A stretch of 64,000 bases of DNA from Bradyrhizobium sp. AUGA SZCCT0176 (GTDB lineage: Bacteria; Pseudomonadota; Alphaproteobacteria; Rhizobiales; Xanthobacteraceae). This document shows positions 7,978 to 15,409 of the stretch, piece after piece. The position numbers and the translations under genes are program-made. The stretch covers positions 124,001-188,000 of the forward strand of contig NZ_JAFCMB010000005.1 of assembly GCF_018130145.1 (NCBI RefSeq). The letters are read 5' to 3'. Each line of letters opens with the position of its first letter. The first letter of the stretch is position 1. The notes beneath the pieces are model-generated. The model ran no database searches, was not told where the DNA came from, and was given only the letters and a program-made list of their open reading frames with translations.

Positions 7978-9165
7978 GGAGGTGATGTGGAGCGAGTAAT
8001 GCTTCTCGATCATCTTCACGCTGGTGTTGTGCAACGCGGCCACCAGCCTGATCGGGACGCTGGCCGTCAGCATCCGCACGATGCTGGAATGCCGGAGCGC
8101 GTACATCGTCGCGTCCGGATCGCAGCCGATGGCGGTGACGATCTTGTCCACCATGCGATGGTAGCTCTGGCCCGGATTGTCGCCCCATGGCCTGCCGTCG
8201 CTCTGCAACAGCAGCGGCGCATGGCCAGCACGGCCCTTCGCCGCCAGCTTCAGCCGCGCTGCCAGCTCGACGGTGATCGGCACCGAGTAGCGCTCCAGCT
8301 TTTTCTCGGCGCGGTTTCGGGCTCCGCCTTTGCCGCTCTTCGGCATCATCACTTTCGGCCGCACCGGATGATCGCGCAAATCCTCGACACACAATCGCGA
8401 GAGCTGCGACGGCCGTGCGCCAGTCACCGCCATCGTATCGGTGAACAGCCCAAACTTTTCATCGAGTCCATAGGCGACGCTGACGAACGCGCGCACCGTG
8501 TCGTCACTCAGGATGACGTTGCGCGCCACTTGCGTATTCGGCAGCGCCGCGAGCCCGGTTTCCCACGCCTCCCGGTTCTGAATCCGCTTGTCGTGCTGCG
8601 CGGCTAGCTCCAGTGCGGCGCAGACGCACCCGCAAAGCCGGTTGATCGTTGACTTCGCCATCGTGTCGAGCAGGCTGTCGCGCCATTTCTTCAGCTCGGC
8701 GGACGTTAGGAGTTGCACCGGCTTCGACAACAGCACGCTGGTGAGGTGAACGCGCGGATGCTCGGCATTGTAGGGGTTGGCATCGCGCGCGATCAGATCG
8801 GCCCTGTAGCTCGTCAGCGCGCCATCCAGCGTGATCGGCGCGGTGTCACCACTGGCATCATCCGTGCGGCCCGCCAATTTCTTCGCTTCGTTCTGCGCTT
8901 CGAAAAAAGTCATGATCTTCGTGCCGTTACTCGCATCGAAGTCGTCGGCCTCGGCGAAGGCGTTGGTCCAGTAACCGCTCGTGTTGCTCTTGCCAGTCTT
9001 GCCGGTGGCACGTTTGAGCACCCACGATCCGTTGCCCTTGTTGCGGCGATACAGCAGCAGCACGCCGCGCGCGAGCGCGAGTCCGTTATAGGGTTTGCGT
9101 CTGACCGCGAGCTTCAATCGCGCGGTGCGGCTGTCGAGTTTGGAATGGCGCTGGCTGCGAGCCAT
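7960..9165 (-). CDS. Site-specific tyrosine recombinase (phage-type integrase)
   Basis: A DNA strand-exchange enzyme of 401 aa. The ATG at 9165 is chosen because GGAGG lies nine bases upstream; an upstream start would add 17 unlike residues. The N-terminal half is a SAM-like core-binding region (about 110-215). The catalytic domain has Arg251 (VTGARPSQLSRL), a Lys-rich beta hairpin (KSGKGGARNRAEKK), Arg358 in YALRHSSIVRML (Tyr355 replaces the usual first His of HxxR), His379 and the nucleophile Tyr390 (EKHYSLH). All key residues except that His are present, so it may still be active. It lies at one end of the candidate element. No tRNA target is visible beside it. Confidence 0.88.
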   Translation of the reverse strand: MARSQRHSKLDSRTARLKLAVRRKPYNGLALARGVLLLYRRNKGNGSWVLKRATGKTGKSNTSGYWTNAFAEADDFDASNGTKIMTFFEAQNEAKKLAGRTDDASGDTAPITLDGALTSYRADLIARDANPYNAEHPRVHLTSVLLSKPVQLLTSAELKKWRDSLLDTMAKSTINRLCGCVCAALELAAQHDKRIQNREAWETGLAALPNTQVARNVILSDDTVRAFVSVAYGLDEKFGLFTDTMAVTGARPSQLSRLCVEDLRDHPVRPKVMMPKSGKGGARNRAEKKLERYSVPITVELAARLKLAAKGRAGHAPLLLQSDGRPWGDNPGQSYHRMVDKIVTAIGCDPDATMYALRHSSIVRMLTASVPIRLVAALHNTSVKMIEKHYSLHITSSMASL

Positions 9166-9312
9166 CGGTCGGGTGCCTCCGGTTGTGTCACTTCGGTGTG
9201 TGTAAAGCCGTATCAAGTTCTATACAGCCATATCGGGTATTTCACCGCGACATCAAGAGGTTAGTGCCGGAGTATGAAGCGCTATCAGTCTTGGATCAAG
9301 CCTGTAATTCCC

Positions 9313-9480
9313 TTGCGCAGGGAAGGCCGGGTGTTCACCGCTGCCCTGTATGCTCGTGTGCAGCCTACTTAGTGCAAACCGCACACGGGACCGCGGGTGC
9401 AGCGCGCACCCGGTCTTCCCTGCGCCCTCTCATGAGAGGGCGGGAAGTTTCTGGCAAAGCTCGGGCGCAATGCGTCGCGA
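9313..9480. repeat. Right part of the conserved non-coding repeat block
   Basis: Starts with the second TTGCGCAGGGA and continues AGGCCGGGTGTTCACC, CTGTATGCTCGTGTGCAG, GACCGCGGGTGCAGCGCGC, CCCTGCGCCCTCTCATGAG. It contains several inverted pairs (GCGCAGGGAAGGCCGGGTG with CACCCGGTCTTCCCTGCGC), so a transcript could fold into a long stem. It is the expected continuation of the block that breaks off at 7283. No gene is visible between the recombinase start and 9677. Confidence 0.5.
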
Positions 9481-9524
9481 GAATGCGAAAGTGCGTTTTG
9501 ATAGTGGTGTAGCGACAAACACAG

Positions 9525-9649
9525 CCGTCGTCCCGGGCTTGACCCGGGACCCATACGCCGCGGCCCATCGGTTGGAGCGCTGGCGTTAGATACCTTCCTA
9601 AACAACATCCGCCGCGGAGTATGGGTCCCGGCTGAAGGCCGGGACGACG
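9525..9649. repeat. Intergenic palindromic repeat, CGTCGTCCCGG family (copy 1)
   Basis: Left arm CCGTCGTCCCGGGCTTGACC with GGACCCATACGCC, right arm GTATGGGTCCCGGCTGAAGG ending GGGACGACG. The arms are inverted copies about 60 bases apart. Related copies lie at 15251, 17061 and 46305. It sits at the 3' end of the SDR gene. Confidence 0.75.
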
Positions 9650-9677
9650 AGTGGAGAGAGCTTCGCCACACCCAATC

Positions 9678-10457
9678 TCAAAACGCCGTATACCCGCCAT
9701 CGATCACAAAGCAATCCGCCGTATGATACGACGACGCCTGGCTCATGATGTACACCGCGATGCCGCCGAAATCGCTGGGCTCGCCGAAGCGGCGCACCGG
9801 AATGCGCGGCATCACGTTGGCGACGAACTTGTCATTCGCCATGATGCCCGCCGTCATGTCGCTTTTGATCCAGCCGGGCAGGATCGCGTTCGCGGTGACG
9901 CCGTGACGCGCGAGTTCGACCGCGAGCGCGCGGCACAATGCGTTCAGTGCGGCCTTGGTGCCGGCGTAGTGCTCGTTGCGCGCGGTGCCGAACAGGGAGG
10001 CGAGACTCGAGGTCGCGACCAGACGGCCGAACTTGTCGCCGGCTTCCGCGCGCTCGGTCATGTGGCGGGCGGCGGCCTGGAACACGTGGAAGACGCCGTC
10101 GAGATTGGTCGCGAACATTTTTCGCCATTCCTCCTCGGTGCGGTCGATGAAGGCGCGCCGTCCGCCGCCGCCGATGCCGGCATTGGCAAAGCAACCGTCG
10201 ACGCGGCCGAGCGCATCCAGCGTGGCCTTCATCGCAGCCTTGACGGAGGCGGGGTCACTGACATCGCAGATGCGGGTGTCGACCTTGCCGGGACCCTTGG
10301 CGAGGCTTGCTGCCGCGCTCGCATTCTTGTCGGCGTTGCGGCCCCAGATCGAAACGGTGCATCCGGCCGCATTCAGCGCTTGCGCAATGCCGAGACCGAT
10401 GCCGCCATTACCGCCGGTGACGACAGCGACACGGCCGGAGAGGTCGAAAATGCTCAT
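9678..10457 (-). CDS. Short-chain dehydrogenase/reductase (SDR)
   Basis: NAD(P)-dependent oxidoreductase of 259 aa. The ATG at 10457 gives the standard start MSIFDLSGRVAVVTGG; the longer open frame upstream runs through a repeat and is not SDR-like. The cofactor loop TGGNGGIG is at 14-21, NAG at 92-94, catalytic Ser at 150-151 and Tyr164-x3-Lys168 (HYAGTKAAL). The C-terminus DGGYTAF is typical. It transcribes away from the enoyl-CoA hydratase operon at 10699 and may act on a hydroxyacyl or keto intermediate. The substrate cannot be read from the sequence. Confidence 0.9.
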   Translation of the reverse strand: MSIFDLSGRVAVVTGGNGGIGLGIAQALNAAGCTVSIWGRNADKNASAAASLAKGPGKVDTRICDVSDPASVKAAMKATLDALGRVDGCFANAGIGGGGRRAFIDRTEEEWRKMFATNLDGVFHVFQAAARHMTERAEAGDKFGRLVATSSLASLFGTARNEHYAGTKAALNALCRALAVELARHGVTANAILPGWIKSDMTAGIMANDKFVANVMPRIPVRRFGEPSDFGGIAVYIMSQASSYHTADCFVIDGGYTAF

Positions 10458-10681
10458 GAATGTATCCCTTGGGTGTTTCCATTTGGTCTGGCGCGCGTTA
10501 GGGCATGATCCGGAAAAGTGGACGCCGGTTTTCCGACAAGAATCATGCCCAAGACAACAAGGTTTGCGCCCAGTGGTGGGCAGAGGTTCAGTCCGACCAT
10601 GGACAAGCCCGTCAGGAAAATCAAATATGGGCCCAGACAACACATCCGACCCATCGCGCAAGCCTGATAGCGCGTAAACAC
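10454..10681 (-). CDS. Possible small hydrophobic protein (ORF partly inside a repeat)
   Basis: A 75-codon frame starting GTG whose middle is strongly hydrophobic (GPYLIFLTGLSMVGLNL, then GANLVVLGMILVG), which would span the membrane once or twice. Its stop overlaps the SDR start as ATGA, the same arrangement as several true gene pairs here. Against it: no ribosome site is visible, and the C-terminal third is encoded by the palindromic repeat at 10501-10550. It may be chance. Confidence 0.28.
   Translation of the reverse strand: MFTRYQACAMGRMCCLGPYLIFLTGLSMVGLNLCPPLGANLVVLGMILVGKPASTFPDHALTRARPNGNTQGIHS
10501..10550. repeat. Short palindromic repeat (GGGCATGATCCGGAAAA type)
   Basis: GGGCATGAT … ATCATGCCC and GGAAAA … TTTTCC form nested inverted arms over 50 bases. 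I recognise this as a repeat common in Bradyrhizobium intergenic regions (from memory). It lies in the gap between the divergent SDR and enoyl-CoA hydratase genes, so it may affect either promoter. Confidence 0.75.
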
Positions 10682-10698
10682 AACTCGCGAGGAAACAA

Positions 10699-11490
10699 AT
10701 GCAGTTCAAGCACGTCACGCTCGATTTCGATGGCTCGGTCGCCATTTTGAAACTCGACCACCAGGAGGTCATGAACGCGGTTTCGATCGACATGCTGGGC
10801 GGCCTCGGCGAGGCGCTGGACGCGATCGAGGACAGGAAGGCGGAGGTGCGCTGCCTTGTGATCACGGGGGCCGGCCGCGCGTTCTGTACGGGTGCCAATT
10901 TGCAGGGCCGCAACAACGCCAAGCCGGGCCGGGTCAATGCCGGCGCGGCGCTGGAAACCGCGTTTCATCCGTTCCTGCGCCGCCTGCGCAACCTGCATTG
11001 CCCGATCGTGACCGCCGTCAACGGCCCCGCCGCCGGCGCCGGCATGAGCTTCGCGCTGATGGGCGACATGATCCTGTGCGCGCGCTCGTCCTATTTCCTG
11101 CAGGCGTTCCGCCGCATCGGCCTGGTGCCGGATTGCGGATCGACCTGGTTGTTGCCGCGGATGATCGGCAAGGCGCGCTCGGTCGAGCTGTCGCTGATGG
11201 GCGAACGGCTGCCGGCGGAAAAGGCGCTGGAATGGGGCCTCGTCAACCGCGTCCATGACGATGCGGTCTTGATGGAAGAGGCGATGAAGCTGGCGCAGGA
11301 TCTTGCCAATGGTCCCACGATCGCGCTGTCGCTGATCCGAAAACTCTATTGGGACAGCCCGGAAAACTCCTACGAGGAGCAGCTCAACCTCGAGTTCGAG
11401 TCGCAACGCATCGCGGGCTCGGCGGAAGATTTCAAGGAAGGCGTCACCGCGTTCCTTGAAAAGCGCCCCGCCAAGTTCAGGGGCAAATGA
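10699..11490 (+). CDS. Enoyl-CoA hydratase/isomerase (crotonase family)
   Basis: Crotonase-fold enzyme of 263 aa. Visible are the first oxyanion-hole region ITGAGRAFCTGANL, the second NGPAAGAGMSFALMGD, and the active-site loop RIGLVPDCGSTWLLPR. In that loop an Asp stands where classic hydratases have Glu. This is common in PaaG-like isomerases, so it may be an isomerase or a specialised hydratase rather than a general beta-oxidation hydratase. A GAGGAAAC ribosome site precedes the ATG. It overlaps the following phosphotransferase gene by four bases (ATGA), so the two are an operon with the DUF6285 gene. Confidence 0.9.
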   Translation: MQFKHVTLDFDGSVAILKLDHQEVMNAVSIDMLGGLGEALDAIEDRKAEVRCLVITGAGRAFCTGANLQGRNNAKPGRVNAGAALETAFHPFLRRLRNLHCPIVTAVNGPAAGAGMSFALMGDMILCARSSYFLQAFRRIGLVPDCGSTWLLPRMIGKARSVELSLMGERLPAEKALEWGLVNRVHDDAVLMEEAMKLAQDLANGPTIALSLIRKLYWDSPENSYEEQLNLEFESQRIAGSAEDFKEGVTAFLEKRPAKFRGK

Positions 11491-12473
11491 TCGAGGCCGA
11501 ACTCGGACGCTGCGTCGCCGCCTGGTATCCGGGCGCGACCGGCGTCACTGGCGCGGCAAAACTTTCCGGCGGCGCCAGCCAGGAAACCTGGACGTTCGAC
11601 ATCGTGCATCCCAGCGGCAATGTCGGCGCGATCCTGCGCCGTGCGCCGCCGGGCTATGGCGCGTCACCCGGCCGCGCCGCAGGGCTCGACGCGGAAGCAA
11701 CGCTGATGCAGCTCGCGCACGACGCTGGCCTGCCGTCGCCGCGCGTGATGCATGTCTTGAAACCCGAGGACGAACTCGGCACCGGCTTCATCATGCAGCG
11801 GATCGAGGGCGAGACCATCGCGCGAAAAATTCTGCGCGACGAACAATTCGCACAAGCGCGCCCGATACTGGCGCGCCAGCTTGGTGGGGTGGTCGCGGGC
11901 ATCCACGGCTTGCCGGCGGCAAAACTGCCAAAGCTGCGTGAGATGACGGCGACAAAGGAAATCGCCGATCTCGATCGCGAGTATCGCAGTTTCGGCCGGC
12001 CGCGTCCGGTGTTCGAGCTGGCACTGCGCTGGCTCCGCGAACGCGATCCCGGCCCGTCAAGGGAAGTAACGCTGGTGCACGGCGACTTCCGCCACGGCAA
12101 CCTCATCATCGGGCCCGACGGCGTCCGCGCCGTGCTGGATTGGGAGCTGGCGCATTTCGGCGACCCGATGGAGGATTTGGGATGGATCTGCGTCAACTCC
12201 TGGCGCTTTGGCGAGATCGACAAGCCGGTCGGAGGCTTTGGTTCGCGCGAGGACCTGTTCGCCGGCTATGAAGCGGCCGGGCGCAAGGCCGATCCCGACC
12301 GCGTGATGTTCTGGGAAGTGATGGGCACGCTGCGCTGGGGCATCATGTGCTGCGGCATGATGCAGCGGTTTCGCCAAGGCCCCGATCATTCGATGGAGCG
12401 CGCCATGATCGGCCGCCGCTCGTCGGAGACGGAAATCGATCTGCTGAGATTGCTAGCCCCGAAGGGGAAATAA
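11487..12473 (+). CDS. Aminoglycoside phosphotransferase-like kinase (ACAD10/11-type)
   Basis: A 328-aa kinase-fold protein. The catalytic loop is HGDFRHGN (198-205) and the metal-binding Asp is in LDWELAHFGDP (Asp218). The N-terminal lobe starts SGGASQETWTFDI. Proteins of this class in CoA-dependent pathways resemble the N-terminal part of ACAD10/ACAD11, where the kinase domain phosphorylates 4-hydroxyacyl-CoAs before elimination. The neighbouring crotonase and acyl-CoA dehydrogenase fit that idea, but the substrate here is inferred. It starts inside the stop of the crotonase gene and is followed one base later by the DUF6285 gene. Confidence 0.85.
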   Translation: MIEAELGRCVAAWYPGATGVTGAAKLSGGASQETWTFDIVHPSGNVGAILRRAPPGYGASPGRAAGLDAEATLMQLAHDAGLPSPRVMHVLKPEDELGTGFIMQRIEGETIARKILRDEQFAQARPILARQLGGVVAGIHGLPAAKLPKLREMTATKEIADLDREYRSFGRPRPVFELALRWLRERDPGPSREVTLVHGDFRHGNLIIGPDGVRAVLDWELAHFGDPMEDLGWICVNSWRFGEIDKPVGGFGSREDLFAGYEAAGRKADPDRVMFWEVMGTLRWGIMCCGMMQRFRQGPDHSMERAMIGRRSSETEIDLLRLLAPKGK

Positions 12474-12474
12474 G

Positions 12475-12849
12475 ATGCAGGACGAACCGACACCCACCGA
12501 ACTGATCAAGGCGGTCGCGGATTTTCTGCGCAACGAGATCGCGCCCGCCATCAAGGGCCACAACGCCTTCAAGCTCCGCGTCGCCATCAACGGGCTCGAT
12601 CTGGTGACGCGGCAACTGGCGCTGGAAGGCGATAGCGAAAGCGCAGAGGCCGCGCGGCTCAAGCAACTGCTCGGCATCGACGGTGCGCTGCTCGACCTCA
12701 ACCGCGCGCTGTCGGATAAAATCGCGAGCGGCGAAGTGGATCTGCAGACGCCGGGACTGGCCGATCATCTCTGGCAGACCACGATGGACAAGCTCGCCGT
12801 CGATCAGCCCAACTACGCGTCGTACAAGCGGGAGTTGGGGAATAAGTAG
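12475..12849 (+). CDS. DUF6285-type small protein
   Basis: A 124-aa soluble, probably helical protein (TELIKAVADFLRNEIAPAIKG at the start, YASYKRELGNK at the end). It follows the kinase gene after a single base. Small proteins of this kind regularly sit directly after ACAD10-type phosphotransferases, so it may be a partner or accessory subunit. No catalytic motif is visible and the function is unknown. Confidence 0.75.
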   Translation: MQDEPTPTELIKAVADFLRNEIAPAIKGHNAFKLRVAINGLDLVTRQLALEGDSESAEAARLKQLLGIDGALLDLNRALSDKIASGEVDLQTPGLADHLWQTTMDKLAVDQPNYASYKRELGNK

Positions 12850-12866
12850 GGTAGGCACCATTCTAT

Positions 12867-12952
12867 CGTCATGGCCGGGCTTGTCCCGGCCATCCACGAC
12901 TTGGCGTCGGCAACGAAAGACGTGGATGCCCGGGACAAGCCCGGGCATGACG
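12867..12952. repeat. Intergenic palindromic repeat, CGTCATGGCCGGG family (copy 1)
   Basis: CGTCATGGCCGGGCTTGTCC at the left and GGGACAAGCCCGGGCATGACG at the right, with CATCCACG and CGTGGATG as inner arms. A related copy is at 26094. It lies between convergent genes. Confidence 0.75.
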
Positions 12953-12964
12953 GAGAGAGTGAAT

Positions 12965-13744
12965 TTACTTCCCCAGCCATTTCGGCGCGCGCTTCTCCGA
13001 AAACGCCTTCGGTCCCTCGATGTAATCCTGCGAGGCCGCCATCGCCTTCACCGCCGGGTATTCGCGCTGTTCGGCGATCGCCTGTTCCAGCGAGACCGCC
13101 ATGCCCTTCTGGATCGCCTGCTTGGAGGCGCGGATCGACATCGGCGAGTTCTTGGCGATGGTCTCGGCCCAGCGCTCAGCGGCCGCCAGCGCTTCGCCGG
13201 CAGGAACCACTTCATTGACGAAACCGAGTTCAAGGCCCTCCTTGGCCGAGACGTGGCGCGCGGTCAGGATCATGCCCATGGCGCGCTTCATGCCGATCTG
13301 GCGCGGCAGCCGGTGCACGCCGCCGGCAAGCGCAGCAAGGCCGACGCGCGGTTCGGGCAATGCGAAGGTGGCATTCTCCGAGGCAATGATGAGGTCGCAG
13401 GCCAGCGCGATCTCGAACCCGCCGCCCATCGCGACGCCGTTGACGGCGGCGATGATCGGCTTGTCGCAGTCGAACCGCGAGGTCAATCCGGCAAAGCCGC
13501 CCTTGTCCCAGCCGCGCTTGCCGCCGGCCGCCTGCCATTTCAGATCGTTGCCGGCGCAAAAGGCCTTGTCGCCAGCGCCGGTAACGATCGCGACCCACTG
13601 GTCGGGATCACTGGAGAAATCGTCGAACACCTTGTTGAGTTCGAAATGCGCGTCGATATGCAGCGCATTGTACACTTCGGGGCGATTCAACGTGATGATC
13701 GTGATCGGACCCTTGCGTGTGACCTTGGAGAATTTGAGATCCAT
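12965..13744 (-). CDS. Enoyl-CoA hydratase-related protein (crotonase family)
   Basis: A 259-aa crotonase. The ATG at 13744 has GGGAG nine bases upstream and gives MDLKFSKVTRKGPITIITLN, the usual opening. Oxyanion-hole segments are VTGAGDKAFCAGNDLKW and NGVAMGGGFEIALACD. The active-site loop FALPEPRVGLAALAGG resembles carnitinyl-CoA dehydratase-type members. The C-terminus is EKRAPKWLGK. It is transcribed divergently from the acyl-CoA dehydrogenase 205 bases away, which suggests a shared pathway. The substrate is unknown. Confidence 0.9.
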   Translation of the reverse strand: MDLKFSKVTRKGPITIITLNRPEVYNALHIDAHFELNKVFDDFSSDPDQWVAIVTGAGDKAFCAGNDLKWQAAGGKRGWDKGGFAGLTSRFDCDKPIIAAVNGVAMGGGFEIALACDLIIASENATFALPEPRVGLAALAGGVHRLPRQIGMKRAMGMILTARHVSAKEGLELGFVNEVVPAGEALAAAERWAETIAKNSPMSIRASKQAIQKGMAVSLEQAIAEQREYPAVKAMAASQDYIEGPKAFSEKRAPKWLGK

Positions 13745-13949
13745 GTTCGCTCCCGCTGTTTTTCTGTGACGAGGAATAATAGCGCGGTGCCAGCCGCCGG
13801 AACCCATTCAATTACGCAAGCGAGCCGCGCGTCACAAGCGATATTCCGTTGCTTGACTTGGCCAGGGTATTCCAACCTTAATCGAAAATGCGCCGCCTGG
13901 TCCGGCTAGCCACTAAACACAATAAACGACATTTTCGGGAGAGACCGCC

Positions 13950-15224
13950 GTGGATTTTGCATTGCCCGCCGACCTCGTCGCTTACCTCGACGAACTCGAC
14001 AAGTTCATCGCGCGCGAGATCAAGCCGCTGGAAGAGGCCGACGACAACATCCGCTTCTTCGATCATCGCCGCGAATGGGCCCGCACCGATTTCGACAAGG
14101 GCGGTTTGCCGCGGCATGAATGGGAAGCGCTGCTGCGCAAGGCCAAAAACCTCGCTGACGCCGCCGGGCATTTGCGGTTTGCGATCCCGAAGCGTTACGG
14201 CGGCAAGGACGGCTCCAACCTCTGGATGGCGGTGATCCGGGAGCATTTCGCGTCCCAGGGATTGGGCCTGCACAACGATTTGCAGAACGAGCATTCGATC
14301 GTCGGCAACCTCCCGATCGTGACCATGCTCGACCGTTACGGCACCGACGAACAGAAGGCGATGATCGACGGCTCGATCACCGGCAAATACCGCATCACCT
14401 TTGGCCTCACGGAACCCGAGCACGGCTCCGACGCCACGCACATGGAAACAAGGGCGGTGCCGGCGACCCGTGACAACGTCAAGGGCTGGATCGTCAACGG
14501 CCAGAAGATGTGGACCACGGGCATGCATGTGGCGACGCATTGCGCGCTGTTCGCGCGCACATCAGGCAATGACGGCGATGCCCGCGGCATCACCTGTCTC
14601 CTGGTGCCGGCCAAAGCTGAAGGCGTGAAGGTCGAGGAATATATGTGGACCTTCAACATGCCGACCGATCACCCCCGCGTCAGTTTTACCGACGTGTTCG
14701 TGCCTGACGACGCATTGTTCGGCGAGGTCGGCCGCGGCCTGTCGCTGGCGCAATGCTTCGTGCACGAGAACCGGATCCGGCAGGCGGCGAGTTCGCTCGG
14801 CGCCGCCGTCTATTGCATCAACGAAAGCGTCAAATACGCGCGCGAGCGAAAGCCGTTCGGCAAGGCGCTGGCCGAGAACCAGGCGATCCAGTGGCCGCTG
14901 GTGGAACTTGCGACGCAGGCCGAGATGCTGCGGCTGTTGATCCGCAAGACCGCGTGGGAGATGGACAAGCTGACCCAGGCGGAGGTCGAGCACACGCTCT
15001 CGGACCGGGTCTCGATGTGCAACTTCTGGGCAAACCGCCTCTGCTGCGAAGCCGCCGACCGCGCCATGCAGGTCCATGGCGGCATGGGTTATTCGCGCCA
15101 CAAACCATTCGAACACATCTACCGCCACCATCGCCGCTACCGCATCACCGAAGGCAGCGAGGAAATCCAGAAGCGGAAAGTCGCGGGATTCCTGTTCGGG
15201 TATATGGGGGCGGGGAAGCATTGA
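13950..15224 (+). CDS. Acyl-CoA dehydrogenase
   Basis: FAD-dependent enzyme of 424 aa that introduces the 2,3 double bond into an acyl-CoA thioester. It begins with GTG after a CGGGAGAG ribosome site. Visible are an FAD/substrate-binding segment (FGLTEPEHGSDATHMETRA), KGWIVNGQKMWTTG, and the C-terminal helical domain ending in MQVHGGMGYSRHKPFEHIYR and RITEGSEEIQKRKVAGF. The longer N-terminal region (about 1-90) fits the medium-chain branch often called acyl-CoA dehydrogenase family in Rhizobiales. It is probably a single-gene unit, as a repeat follows. Confidence 0.92.
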   Translation: MDFALPADLVAYLDELDKFIAREIKPLEEADDNIRFFDHRREWARTDFDKGGLPRHEWEALLRKAKNLADAAGHLRFAIPKRYGGKDGSNLWMAVIREHFASQGLGLHNDLQNEHSIVGNLPIVTMLDRYGTDEQKAMIDGSITGKYRITFGLTEPEHGSDATHMETRAVPATRDNVKGWIVNGQKMWTTGMHVATHCALFARTSGNDGDARGITCLLVPAKAEGVKVEEYMWTFNMPTDHPRVSFTDVFVPDDALFGEVGRGLSLAQCFVHENRIRQAASSLGAAVYCINESVKYARERKPFGKALAENQAIQWPLVELATQAEMLRLLIRKTAWEMDKLTQAEVEHTLSDRVSMCNFWANRLCCEAADRAMQVHGGMGYSRHKPFEHIYRHHRRYRITEGSEEIQKRKVAGFLFGYMGAGKH

Positions 15225-15250
15225 GGGGGATGAGGCACACTCTCTCAACT

Positions 15251-15383
15251 CGTCGTCCCGGCGAACGCCGGGACCCATAACCACAGGGCGCAATGTGGGG
15301 CACGCTGGTTAGACAGAGGCAACGAATACTTCCCGCAACAACTAACGTCACGGCGTATGGGTCCCGGCGTTCGCCGGGACGAC
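15251..15383. repeat. Intergenic palindromic repeat, CGTCGTCCCGG family (copy 2)
   Basis: CGTCGTCCCGGCGAACGCCG with GGACCCATA on the left; TATGGGTCCCGGCGTTCGCC ending GGGACGAC on the right. The arms are inverted and about 80 bases apart. It separates the convergent acyl-CoA dehydrogenase and ligase genes. Confidence 0.78.
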
Positions 15384-15409
15384 ATCGAGGGTGTGACGCG
15401 CGGCGCGCC

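Larger units (their letters stand above)
7284..9312. mobile_element. Candidate small integrative element (tyrosine recombinase plus Rap1a-like cargo)
   Basis: A segment of about 2 kb lies between two copies of TTGCGCAGGGA (7273-7283 and 9313-9323). It carries a Rap1a/Tai-like secreted protein gene, a gene fragment and a complete tyrosine recombinase. Removing it would join the two parts of the conserved repeat block (…GCCATTGCGCAGGGA + AGGCCGGGTGTTC…). That is what is expected if the recombinase inserted it with an 11-bp crossover core. The alternative is two independent partial repeats that happen to share the core. Confidence 0.5.

Noticed and set aside
9166..9312. tRNA gene as integration target next to the recombinase
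   Set aside because: Looked for an acceptor stem and TTCxAxxC motif on both strands and saw none; the direct repeat suggests another target.
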